DNA of 13,325 bases from assembly GCA_002440885.1 (NCBI GenBank), contig DJVY01000174.1, positions 1 to 13,325 on the forward strand, given 5' to 3'. Made by a program: the position numbers and the translations under genes. This DNA is from Bacteroidales bacterium UBA6244 (GTDB taxonomy: Bacteria > Bacteroidota > Bacteroidia > Bacteroidales > F082). The notes under the pieces are model-generated. The model did no database searches. It saw only the letters and a program-made list of their open reading frames with translations, and had not been told where the DNA came from. Shown piece after piece: positions 5,381 through 13,004 of this stretch (position 1 is its first letter; every line of letters begins with the position of its first letter).

Positions 5381-8074
5381 ATGATAAAAAATGTTACTCC
5401 ATATATAAGTTTGTTTTTCAGTAGATTAGCTGTTGTGTTGATCTTGTTGATGCTTGTGGATTCGGTACAAGGTCAACAGCCGATTACCTACGATGAGGCT
5501 ATTATTTTTGCCGACCGGAAGTTTAAAGAGTCTTCATGGATTGATGCCAAAGCCTATTACCAAATGGCCCTGCGTTTTAAGCCTGACGACTCCTATGCCA
5601 CAGAAAAAATAACAGAGATTGTAACGAAAATGCAGGCAAAAATGGAGTCCGAAGAGCTGTATTACGATCACATCGACCACGCAGATGAATTGTTTGCTGC
5701 CGGCAAACTGAATCAGGCCATTCTTCAATACGAAAAAGCACTTACGATTATCCCCACCGATGAATATGCACAAAATCAGATAAATAAAATTGTCTCCTTT
5801 CAAGCCGGGGAAAAAGAAAAGCTGGAAAACTACGAACGGCTGATTTCGGGTGGAAAGGCTTTGCTGGCGGAAAAAAAGTATGACGAGGCCATGACGAATT
5901 TCGATCAGGCCCAACAGCTATTCCCGGGTAACAGTGAGCCGGGTGAACAGCGTGCTTTGGCTGCCTCACTTAAAACGGAGTGGCTCGAAAAAAATCAGCA
6001 ATGCAACGATAAAATAGAAGAAGCTTCCAGGTATGTCATGATCAACGATTTTGTAACTGCTGTTGAAAAATACCGCGAAGCCTTGTCGATTATTCCGGAT
6101 CAGGCTGAGGCACTGGCCAAAGTTAAAGAACTTAAACCGCTCGCCGACAAGCAAAAAAAATACAATACCCTGGTGCAGAAAGCCGATGAATTTTATGTGA
6201 ACAAGGATTTTATCGCAGCCAAAAAAGCCTATCAGGAAGCCGCAACATTTTGGCCTGAAAAAACATACGCCGGCGACATGATCCAAAAAATTGACGAACA
6301 ACTGACCTTGCAGCTAAAGGATCTGGATAAAAACTACACTGCCTTTGTCAGAAAAGGGGACAGTTTGTACAGTGTAGCGGCTTATAAAGAAGCTAAAGCT
6401 GAATACAGTCTGGCCTTAAATCTCAAGCCTGCCGAAAGCTATCCACGTACCCAACTGGCTGCCATCGACGCGTATTTTGCCGATCAGCAAAAAGCTTTTG
6501 AATCTCGTTATAACGAGATTGTTCAGTCGGCCGACAGCGCCTTTTTTGCGGAAAACTATGCTCTGGCCAAAGAAAAGTATGAGTTTGCCCTTACAGTAAA
6601 AGAACTCGATGTGTATCCTGCCCAACAGTTGGAGCTTGTAGCCAGGAAAATGGAAGAACAAGCCGAACTGGAACGGCGAAACAAAGTCTATCTGGCACTG
6701 ATAGCAGAAGCCGATCAGGCCTTTGAAGCAGCACAATACGATATGGCCAGACTTAAATTCAAAGAAGCAGCGGCGTTGAAACCGGCTGAAAATTATCCTG
6801 TGGGCAAAATGGCCGAAATTGATCAGTTGATGGCTAATGCCGAAAAACAGCGCGAAATTGATACCCGATACAACCAACAAATTGCTGCGGCCAATGGATT
6901 TTTCGATCAGGGTCAGCTGAGTCAGTCGAAAGAAGCCTGGCAACAAGCCCTTGAGATAAAGCCCTCCGCCACACTTCCGCTAAACAAAATAGCAGAGATT
7001 GATAGTCTGCTTGCCGAACAAGCCCTGCAAGCTGAAATTGACAGACAGTATAGGGCTCTCCTCGATTCAGGAAATTTTTATTTAGCAACCAAGAGTTACG
7101 AACGATCGCTCGTGTTTTTTGAGCAGGCTGCTACTGTAAAACCTACAGATCAGGAAGCTACCCGGAAGATGGCCGAAGTAAAAACCACCCTCGATGAAAT
7201 AGCTAAAGAAGCTGCCCGTAAACTTGCTTTCGGCGAAAGTGTGGCCAGAGCTGACATGCTTTTCGAAGAGGAAAAATACGAACTGGCGCGAAGTGAATAC
7301 CAAAAAGCTGCCGCTCTGGCTAAAAACGACAACTATCCGACGGCCCGGATACTGGAAATAGACCAATTGCTGGTGCAGTTGGCCGAAGAACGTGAACAAC
7401 GGTATCAAACAGCTGTGAGTGAAGGAAATAGCCTTTTCGATGCGGGCGATTTTCAAAAGGCGCTGGACGAGTTTAAACTGGCTGCCAGTATAAAACCTGA
7501 TGACGTTTTTGTTCAGGCCAAAATGACTGAATGTGAAGCCAAAATTACTGAGATGATGCAGGAACTCATGGGGCGTTACACCATTGCCATAGAGGAAGCC
7601 GATAAATTGTACGAAGCAAAAATTTACGATAAGGCCATCGCTGCCTATAAAAATGCACGGCAGATTAAACCCGACGAAGCCTATCCGGGAGAAATGATTT
7701 CTAAAATCACCAAATACATCGAAGACAATGCCATTACAGATGTACTCAACTCATCGCTTACCGTTAATACGAAATCTGCTGGCAAAATTACCTTCGAGCC
7801 GGTTCCTGTAAACGTGAGGAAAAGCAATTACATCCTTGTGAAAGCCAGGAGCTTAAACAGTCAGCCTGTTTCCGTAATCTTCTCCTATGGTAGCGCTTCG
7901 GGCAAAAACGGTGGATTTGTCGTAACCATGCCCGAGGGTGATCAGATGAGCGATTTTATTATCCGTGTGGGCAACCAATACAAATGGTTCTCTGAGGATA
8001 ACAACTGGCTGGAGATCTATCCTGAAAATGGAGATATCGAATTAACCCTTGTACGGATATCTACAAGTAATTAA
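5381..8074 (+). CDS. Large exported TPR-repeat protein with C-terminal beta-rich domain
   Basis: With the ATG at 5381 the protein has 897 residues and begins with a clear signal peptide (hydrophobic residues about 10-26, likely cleavage near SVQG-QQP at 28-34). An in-frame ATG at 5333 would place 16 polar residues before the signal peptide, so 5381 is preferred. Residues about 35-785 form a ladder of 13 units, each with a TPR-like helix pair (A-D-x-x-F ... Y-x-x-A-x-x-x-Y-x-x-A) ending in a KP-type anchor at about 68, 125, 182, 239, 292, 350, 408, 468, 528, 588, 648, 706 and 764, then a connector such as YPxxKIxEIDxLL. The spacing is mostly 57-60 residues. Residues about 785-897 lack the repeat and alternate hydrophobic and polar residues (ITFEPVPVNVRKSNYILVKA), suggesting a beta sandwich. 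A periplasmic or surface scaffold role is plausible; nothing enzymatic is visible. It overlaps no gene and is followed after 2 bp by a small TPR gene. Confidence 0.88.
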   Translation: MIKNVTPYISLFFSRLAVVLILLMLVDSVQGQQPITYDEAIIFADRKFKESSWIDAKAYYQMALRFKPDDSYATEKITEIVTKMQAKMESEELYYDHIDHADELFAAGKLNQAILQYEKALTIIPTDEYAQNQINKIVSFQAGEKEKLENYERLISGGKALLAEKKYDEAMTNFDQAQQLFPGNSEPGEQRALAASLKTEWLEKNQQCNDKIEEASRYVMINDFVTAVEKYREALSIIPDQAEALAKVKELKPLADKQKKYNTLVQKADEFYVNKDFIAAKKAYQEAATFWPEKTYAGDMIQKIDEQLTLQLKDLDKNYTAFVRKGDSLYSVAAYKEAKAEYSLALNLKPAESYPRTQLAAIDAYFADQQKAFESRYNEIVQSADSAFFAENYALAKEKYEFALTVKELDVYPAQQLELVARKMEEQAELERRNKVYLALIAEADQAFEAAQYDMARLKFKEAAALKPAENYPVGKMAEIDQLMANAEKQREIDTRYNQQIAAANGFFDQGQLSQSKEAWQQALEIKPSATLPLNKIAEIDSLLAEQALQAEIDRQYRALLDSGNFYLATKSYERSLVFFEQAATVKPTDQEATRKMAEVKTTLDEIAKEAARKLAFGESVARADMLFEEEKYELARSEYQKAAALAKNDNYPTARILEIDQLLVQLAEEREQRYQTAVSEGNSLFDAGDFQKALDEFKLAASIKPDDVFVQAKMTECEAKITEMMQELMGRYTIAIEEADKLYEAKIYDKAIAAYKNARQIKPDEAYPGEMISKITKYIEDNAITDVLNSSLTVNTKSAGKITFEPVPVNVRKSNYILVKARSLNSQPVSVIFSYGSASGKNGGFVVTMPEGDQMSDFIIRVGNQYKWFSEDNNWLEIYPENGDIELTLVRISTSN

Positions 8075-8076
8075 AA

Positions 8077-8394
8077 ATGTGTTTGTTGAAATCGATTGAG
8101 CAAGAGATTGAAAAGGCAAAGGATAAAAAGGACCTGATGGCCATTGTCCAAAAAATCTCCAATGTACTGATTGATCATCCCGGTGAGGTGGCTTTGTACC
8201 GACTTAGGGCGGAGCTTTGGGTAAAACTTGATGAAAAGGGGAAAGCCATAAATGATTACCAAGCCGTTTTGCAACACGACCCGAACGATCAGGATGCTGA
8301 AATTCGGATACGGTTTCTGGAAACAATACTAAGGTACAATAACTCCGATATTTATGCCAACACCAATACCAACATGGATCCATGGTTTGATTGA
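8077..8394 (+). CDS. Small TPR-repeat protein
   Basis: The ATG lies two bases after the stop of the large TPR gene, so the two are almost certainly co-transcribed. The 105-residue product has no signal peptide. Residues about 38-71 (ALYRLRAELWVKLDEKGKAI followed by NDYQAVLQHDP) form one TPR, with an extra helix before it (KDLMAIVQKISNVLIDHP). The C-terminus ends in a polar tail, DIYANTNTNMDPWFD (91-105), that looks like a conserved docking or capping motif, though this is an impression from the sequence alone. A cytoplasmic protein-protein adaptor is the simplest guess; no partner is known. Confidence 0.8.
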   Translation: MCLLKSIEQEIEKAKDKKDLMAIVQKISNVLIDHPGEVALYRLRAELWVKLDEKGKAINDYQAVLQHDPNDQDAEIRIRFLETILRYNNSDIYANTNTNMDPWFD

Positions 8395-8485
8395 GTGAAA
8401 CCGTGATGCCGTTGTAGGGCAATATCCGATGATCATGCCAAGAAAACCGATACAACCTAAGTCTGTCAGGTAATTGCAAAAGTGC

Positions 8486-8493
8486 TATCTTTG
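8486..8493 (+). promoter_or_regulatory. -7 promoter box of the ICMT-like gene
   Basis: TATCTTTG followed by CGCC is a canonical Bacteroidota -7 box. The predicted transcript start near 8500 leads straight into an A-rich leader and the ATG at 8513, excluding the in-frame TTG at 8474, which lies upstream of the box. Confidence 0.65.
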
Positions 8494-8512
8494 CGCCTCT
8501 AAAATAAAAACG

Positions 8513-9256
8513 ATGGCATTTATTAATTCATTTGAGAAAGAAGGTAATTTTTTGTTCAAACACAGGGGAGAGATTCCTGTAATACTTTTTTTACTTGCAA
8601 TTCCGGTTGTTTACCTAACCCATTCACGCATGGGGGTGGAGACCAGGTTGGTGCTGTCCTGGGTGGCTTTCTCGCTTAGCTTTCTCGGGTTTGTTATACG
8701 TGCCGTGGCCATCGCCACTACGCCCAAAGGCACTTCCGGACGCAATACCAAAGAAGGTCAGGTGGCCGAATCGCTGAACACAACGGGCATTTATTCCACG
8801 GTTCGTCATCCGCTGTATCTGGGCAATTATTTCATGTGGATCGGTATTGTTATGTTCACCTTCAACTGGATGTTCGTCATCATAGTAACTCTGGCCTTTT
8901 GGCTTTATTATGAAAGAATTATGTTTGCCGAAGAGCGTTTTCTGGAACGTAAATTCGGTAAGTCCTACATGGATTGGGCTAATGCTACTCCGGCATTTAT
9001 TCCCTGTTTGCGTAAATATAAGAAAAACACAGTTCCGTTTTCGTTTAAAAGTGTTTTACGCCGCGAGTATTCGGGAGTCCTGGCCACTGTGGTGGGCTTT
9101 GTGTTCATCGACGACCTGCGCCACTTTTTCAAGACAGGTACGGTAGAATTAATCACTCCGGCTCACTATGTGCTACTTGCAACAGTCCTGATCGCACTAA
9201 TTCTCCGCACGGTAAAGCACTACACCCGCTTGTTAGATGAAGCTGGGCGTTCGTAG
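8513..9256 (+). CDS. ICMT/PEMT-family membrane methyltransferase (possibly lipid A phosphate methyltransferase)
   Basis: The 247-residue integral membrane protein has about five hydrophobic segments (roughly 21-36, 48-68, 104-132, 187-200 and 217-233). The family signature GIYSTVRHPLYLGNY (92-106) is followed by YYERIMFAEERFLERKFGKSYMDW (132-155), which together form the S-adenosylmethionine-binding core of isoprenylcysteine carboxyl methyltransferase-like enzymes. Bacteria lack the eukaryotic prenyl-protein substrate. Some bacterial members, such as Leptospira LmtA, methylate lipid A phosphate, so a lipid A modifier is a plausible but unproven role. An extra C-terminal portion after residue 180 adds two predicted membrane segments. 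The gene is monocistronic in appearance, with its own promoter box and no gene within 400 bp downstream on its strand. Confidence 0.82.
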   Translation: MAFINSFEKEGNFLFKHRGEIPVILFLLAIPVVYLTHSRMGVETRLVLSWVAFSLSFLGFVIRAVAIATTPKGTSGRNTKEGQVAESLNTTGIYSTVRHPLYLGNYFMWIGIVMFTFNWMFVIIVTLAFWLYYERIMFAEERFLERKFGKSYMDWANATPAFIPCLRKYKKNTVPFSFKSVLRREYSGVLATVVGFVFIDDLRHFFKTGTVELITPAHYVLLATVLIALILRTVKHYTRLLDEAGRS

Positions 9257-9644
9257 TGACTCAGGCAGAAATGCGTTAGAAATTTAATGATTTGACATTG
9301 ATGCATGTTTTTGCCCCTGTTATTTCCATAATTTATTATTTGACTTAGAAGGAGGCAGAAAATTTTTTCCGGTTACAACATTTTTTCCGGTTTTGGTCTC
9401 CAATTCTTTTGTTGAGTTTTTTGCAAGGACACCATCCTTTCGCTTGCTTTAACCTTTTCGGGTAAGCCTTTTGCCACTTTGCTTTGAGCGATCTGTTGTG
9501 TTGTGAGTTCAGCTTGGCAAGAAAAATCAGTCGGCTTCACTCATGTAATCTCTTATATCTTGTGTTTTTAAACCTTTCAAATCTGTGCTGCTTTTAAATT
9601 GTAAAATGTGCTAACTCAAACTGTTGCTTTGAAAAGGTGTGAGC
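9257..9644. other. About 390 bp without a convincing gene
   Basis: This AT-rich gap separates the methyltransferase gene from the tRNA-Arg terminator. It contains ATTTTTTCCGGTT twice (9362-9374 and 9380-9392, 18 bp apart). On the minus strand a 63-codon open frame (9536-9345) encodes a lysine/arginine-rich peptide with several cysteines, but it has no plausible start codon, promoter or recognisable family. It may be a decayed gene. No RNA structure stands out. Confidence 0.5.
9362..9392. repeat. Short direct repeat ATTTTTTCCGGTT x2
   Basis: Two identical 13-bp copies lie 18 bp apart in the gene-poor gap. They could be a binding site or a tandem-duplication remnant; there is no further evidence. 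Confidence 0.35.
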
Positions 9645-9683
9645 AAAAAAAATGGTTACAGTAAAAAAACACCGTAACCATTT
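9645..9683 (-). terminator. Rho-independent terminator of the tRNA-Arg gene
   Basis: On the minus strand a 13-bp stem, AAATGGTTACGGT with ACTGTAACCATTT (one G-T wobble), encloses an 8-nt T-rich loop and is followed by a run of eight T residues (9652-9645). The hairpin starts 11 nt after the tRNA 3' end. The plus strand also has a short T-rich tail (9681-9690), so it may act in both directions between converging transcripts. Confidence 0.85.
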
Positions 9684-9694
9684 GATTTTTAAAG

Positions 9695-9768
9695 TGATCC
9701 AGACAGGGCTCGAACCTGTGACCCGCAGCTTAGAAGGCTGCTGCTCTATCCAGCTGAGCTACTGGACC
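9695..9768 (-). tRNA. tRNA-Arg (anticodon TCT)
   Basis: The minus strand folds as a full cloverleaf. The acceptor arm GGTCCAG pairs with CTGGATC (one G-T). The D arm is AGCTCAGCTGGATAGAGC, and the anticodon arm GCAGC-CTTCTAA-GCTGC carries anticodon TCT, reading AGA codons. The T arm contains ACAGG-TTCGAGC-CCTGT. The discriminator base is A and the CCA end is not encoded. It lies 29 bp downstream of the YdiJ-like gene, with its own promoter box in that spacer and a strong terminator after it. Confidence 0.95.
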
Positions 9769-9780
9769 AAAATTGGAGTG

Positions 9781-9788
9781 CAAAATTA
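9781..9788 (-). promoter_or_regulatory. -7 promoter box of tRNA-Arg
   Basis: The minus strand reads TAATTTTG, a TAnnTTTG box, ending 12 nt before the mature tRNA 5' end. A TTG 18 nt further upstream (9809-9807), inside the last codons of the YdiJ-like gene, can serve as the -33 element. The tRNA therefore appears to be transcribed independently of its neighbour. Confidence 0.65.
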
Positions 9789-9797
9789 CACTTTTTT

Positions 9798-12737
9798 TTA
9801 TTTGAGCAATGCATCATACAGAATTTCTATGGGATGATGGGCTTTGCGTGAGGTGCCGTCTTTTATCTGATGTCGGCATGAGGTGCCGGGTGCGGCTATC
9901 AAGGTGGTAGCGGCACTGTTTCGTACGGCTGGAAACAAAACCAACTCTCCGACTTTCATGCTCAGGTCGTAGTGTTCTTTCTCGAAACCAAAAGATCCGG
10001 CCATACCACAGCATCCTGAGGGGATTTCTGTGGCGGAATAGTTTTCGGGGAAATTCAGAATAAACAACGTGGGTGAGGTGCTGGCCAGTGATTTTTGATG
10101 ACAATGGCCATGCAGCTTTATTTCTCTTTTCTCGTGTGTAAACTGATCCCGGGTAATTTTTCCGGCTTTTATTTCCCGTTGCAGAAACTCATCAATCATA
10201 AAGGTGTTTTTTGCCAAGGCAGAGGCTTCCTGCTTCAACGAAGGGTCGGCCAGTTCTTTGTATTCATCTCTGAATGTAAGGATGGCCGATGGTTCTATGC
10301 CTACAAGGGGTGTTTCGGAGGTGATAAGCGACACGAGTTTGCGGATGTTCTGGTTGGCGATTTTTTTGGCGCGTTTCACCAATCCCTTGCTCAGGTAGGT
10401 ACGGGCACTTTCGAGGTGGTCGGGAATGATTACCTCATAGCCCAGCGCCAGCAGGAGCTTGATGGCCTTGATGCCGATTTCGGTGTCGTTGAAACGGGTA
10501 AATTCATCGTTGAACAAAAACACGCGGCCATTGGGAAAGCTGCCGTTGTGGCGGCGGGTATTTTGCCGGTGCCATTTGTCGAGGGTGGTTTTATATAACA
10601 AAGGGAACTGCCTTTCTGGGGCAAATCCAACTAGTCGGGCTGTCATTCCCGAGATGAATTTGTTGCCATTCACAAAATTGTATATCCACCTGAAATGGCT
10701 TCCAAGTGTATTGATCTTGCTGATGTGTGCGATCATCAGGGTGCGCAGGGGGATGCGGTGGCTGGCGTAGTATTGTTGTAAAAATTCGGCTTTGAGTTTG
10801 GCCACGTCCACACTGGCCGGACACTCTGATTTGCAGGCTTTGCAGGAGAGGCAGAGGTCCATCACCTGGTATATTTCCTCGTGATCGAAGGGGTTGGCTT
10901 TGGTGCTGTTGGTCAGAAATTCGCGCAACACATTGGCTCTGGCGCGGGTGGTTTGGCGTTCGTCGCGGCTGGCCATGTAGCTCGGACACATGGTGCCTCC
11001 CGACAATTCAGTCTTGCGACAAACGGCCGTGCCATTGCATTTCTCGGCGGCACGCAGGATGCCCAGGTCTTTGCTGAAATCGAAAGTCGTTTTGATTTCT
11101 CTTGTCGGCAGGCCGGGAACATTCCTTAGGGAGGTGTTCATGGCCGGTGTATCTACAATTTTCCCCGGATTAAACACACCCTGAGGATCCCATGTTTTTT
11201 TTATCTCTTTGAACAATTGGTAGTTGTGTTCGCCTACCATCAACGGGATAAACTGTCCGCGCAGGCGGCCATCGCCGTGCTCACCGCTGAGTGAACCTCT
11301 GTATTTTTTAACTAGTCTGGCCGTTTCGAGGGCAATCTGGTAAAACAATTCCACATCTGCCGGGTCTTTTAAGTTCAGTATCGGGCGCAGATGCAGTTCT
11401 CCTGTGGCCACATGGGCATAGTACACACATTCCTTTCCATACTTTTTAAGCATGGCATCGAATTCATTGATGTAGTCGGGTAACACGGCGGGGTTTACTG
11501 CCGTGTCTTCAATAACAGGAGCGGGTTTGGCATCGCCGGGCAGGTTGTTGATGATGCCCAGCCCGGCTTTCCTTAGATCCCACACGCGTTTCATGTCGGC
11601 ACCTTCTACCACAGGGAAATGATAGCCGAGTCCGGCGGCCCGCATGGCTTTTTCCATGGCGGCAGCCTGCTCGCGGATGGATTTCATGTCGTTGCCAACA
11701 AATTCCACCACGAGGATAGCACCGGGGTCGCCTTCTACAAAAAAGCGGTTTTTCAGTTGCTCTATATTTTCTTTGGTAAGGTCAAGGACTATCTTGTCCA
11801 TTAGCTCGATGGCTGCCGGTTTAAATTTTAGGGCTATCAGGTTGGCTTTTAGTGAGTCGGCGATGGTGTTGAAGTGAGCGCATACAAGGGCTTTGTTGGC
11901 AGGAGGCAGGTCGACCAGGTTGAGTTTTATTTCGGTGGTGAAGGCCAGTGTTCCTTCCGATCCGGCCAATAGCTGTGTGAGGTTGAATGGTTTTTCATTT
12001 TCTCCAAACACCTCGGTCTGCAACAGCAGGTCGATAGCATAGCCTGTATTCCGGCGCTCAATTTCCGGATCGGGGAACTGGCTGATGATTTCTTTCTGGT
12101 TCTCCGGTTGGCTCAGCATCTCTTTAAATAGTCTGTAAATACGGCCTTCCAGACTTTCAAGCCGGCATTTCTCCTCAAATTCTTCCTTCGACACCTTGCC
12201 GAAAGTCACTTCCGATCCGTCGCTGAGCAGGGTGGTGAGCTCCAGCGTGTGCTCACGGGTGCTACCATAGATCAGCGAGTGAGCCCCACAGGCATTGTTG
12301 CCTACCATGCCGCCCATCATGCACCGGCTGGCAGTTGAGGTCTCAGGGCCAAAAAATAACCCCATTGGACGGAGGTACATGTTTAGCTCGTCGAGGATAA
12401 CGCCCGGCTGCACCCGCACCCATTTCTCCTGCACGTTGACTTCCAGTATCTTGGTCATGTGCCTTGACACATCAGCCACGATACCTCCACCAACCACTTG
12501 TCCGGCAAGAGAAGTCCCGGCGGTACGCGGAATGAGCGAGGTGTTGTGGTCACGGCAAAAAGTGATGAGCTTTTTAATGTCATCGGCATGGGCCGGATAC
12601 ACCACACCAAGAGGAACCTCCCGGTAAGCGGAGGCATCCGTGGCATATATTAACCGGATGCTGTCGTCGGTCTCTACTTCGCCCTGGAGGGAAGCAGATA
12701 GGTTTCGTAGTGATATCTGCAGCTCATTTTTTTTCAT
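9798..12737 (-). CDS. YdiJ-type FAD/4Fe-4S oxidoreductase (probable D-2-hydroxyglutarate dehydrogenase)
   Basis: From the ATG at 12737 the protein has 979 residues, close to E. coli YdiJ. An in-frame TTG at 12773 would add 12 residues and is less likely. Residues about 30-275 form a PCMH-type FAD-binding domain (IPRTAGTSLAGQ at 69-80, MMGGMVGNNACGAHSLIYGSTR at 140-161). Residues about 276-530 form the FAD-linked oxidase C-terminal domain with YYAHVATGELHLRP (439-452) and SGEHGDGRLRG (484-494). An Fe-S region follows (CNGTAVC with CPS at 567-586, then CLSCKACKSECP at 629-640). A CCG-domain region (HCHQKS, GCCGMAGSFG at 908-917, GTSCRHQ) completes it. YdiJ-type enzymes oxidise D-2-hydroxyglutarate (or D-lactate-like 2-hydroxyacids) to the 2-oxoacid and pass electrons via Fe-S clusters, often to the membrane. 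The upstream DUF1338 gene favours D-2-hydroxyglutarate. No promoter box is clear; the upstream gap contains a candidate operator. Confidence 0.9.
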   Translation of the reverse strand: MKKNELQISLRNLSASLQGEVETDDSIRLIYATDASAYREVPLGVVYPAHADDIKKLITFCRDHNTSLIPRTAGTSLAGQVVGGGIVADVSRHMTKILEVNVQEKWVRVQPGVILDELNMYLRPMGLFFGPETSTASRCMMGGMVGNNACGAHSLIYGSTREHTLELTTLLSDGSEVTFGKVSKEEFEEKCRLESLEGRIYRLFKEMLSQPENQKEIISQFPDPEIERRNTGYAIDLLLQTEVFGENEKPFNLTQLLAGSEGTLAFTTEIKLNLVDLPPANKALVCAHFNTIADSLKANLIALKFKPAAIELMDKIVLDLTKENIEQLKNRFFVEGDPGAILVVEFVGNDMKSIREQAAAMEKAMRAAGLGYHFPVVEGADMKRVWDLRKAGLGIINNLPGDAKPAPVIEDTAVNPAVLPDYINEFDAMLKKYGKECVYYAHVATGELHLRPILNLKDPADVELFYQIALETARLVKKYRGSLSGEHGDGRLRGQFIPLMVGEHNYQLFKEIKKTWDPQGVFNPGKIVDTPAMNTSLRNVPGLPTREIKTTFDFSKDLGILRAAEKCNGTAVCRKTELSGGTMCPSYMASRDERQTTRARANVLREFLTNSTKANPFDHEEIYQVMDLCLSCKACKSECPASVDVAKLKAEFLQQYYASHRIPLRTLMIAHISKINTLGSHFRWIYNFVNGNKFISGMTARLVGFAPERQFPLLYKTTLDKWHRQNTRRHNGSFPNGRVFLFNDEFTRFNDTEIGIKAIKLLLALGYEVIIPDHLESARTYLSKGLVKRAKKIANQNIRKLVSLITSETPLVGIEPSAILTFRDEYKELADPSLKQEASALAKNTFMIDEFLQREIKAGKITRDQFTHEKREIKLHGHCHQKSLASTSPTLFILNFPENYSATEIPSGCCGMAGSFGFEKEHYDLSMKVGELVLFPAVRNSAATTLIAAPGTSCRHQIKDGTSRKAHHPIEILYDALLK

Positions 12738-12874
12738 TTCTACTCTGGATATTGCTGATAACTGATTTGCCAAAAAGGTTTTTTTTTATATTATTGATGA
12801 CCACTAATTTTTGGATAGTTGTTTTAACCTCCCGAGCACGGCACTTTTCCCCTAATTAATTTTTCCACATGATT

Positions 12875-12894
12875 CCTTTGTTGTCAACAAAAGG
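12875..12894 (-). promoter_or_regulatory. Small inverted repeat in the ydiJ-like upstream region
   Basis: CCTTTGTTG (12875-12883) and CAACAAAAGG (12885-12894) are near-perfect inverted copies with one extra A. This could be a binding site or a weak hairpin in the leader; it lacks a T-tract on either strand. Confidence 0.3.
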
Positions 12895-12919
12895 TTCATA
12901 CCGAACATTGACTTTGTCT

Positions 12920-12971
12920 TTAAGTATACTTTATGCATAAGCCAATAATACAACATTAATTAAGTATGCTT
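12920..12971. promoter_or_regulatory. Candidate operator: TTAAGTATRCTT x2, 40 bp apart
   Basis: TTAAGTATACTT (12920-12931) and TTAAGTATGCTT (12960-12971) are 12-bp direct copies with one mismatch, and their starts are exactly 40 bp apart, close to four helical turns. The first contains a perfect 10-bp palindrome (AAGTATACTT) and is abutted by a second one (TTATGCATAA, 12931-12940). They lie in the 267-bp gap between the DUF1338 and YdiJ-like genes, about 180-235 bp upstream of the latter. A dimeric regulator binding two aligned sites is a reasonable inference. Confidence 0.45.
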
Positions 12972-13004
12972 CATTTGTCGTGAACGAGGATGATTAAATG
13001 CGTC

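Noticed and set aside
6416..6946. 176-codon minus-strand open frame
   Set aside because: Antisense to the TPR repeats; its phenylalanine-rich sequence is the shadow of the repeat codons.
9345..9536. Basic 63-codon minus-strand frame as a gene
   Set aside because: No usable start codon, promoter box or known family; kept only as an observation.
10095..10598. 167-codon plus-strand open frame
   Set aside because: Antisense to the oxidoreductase gene, in a region with family-matching coding on the minus strand.
12738..12773. Upstream TTG start for the YdiJ-like gene
   Set aside because: The ATG at 12737 is a stronger start and gives the expected N-terminus; the extra 12 residues add nothing recognisable.
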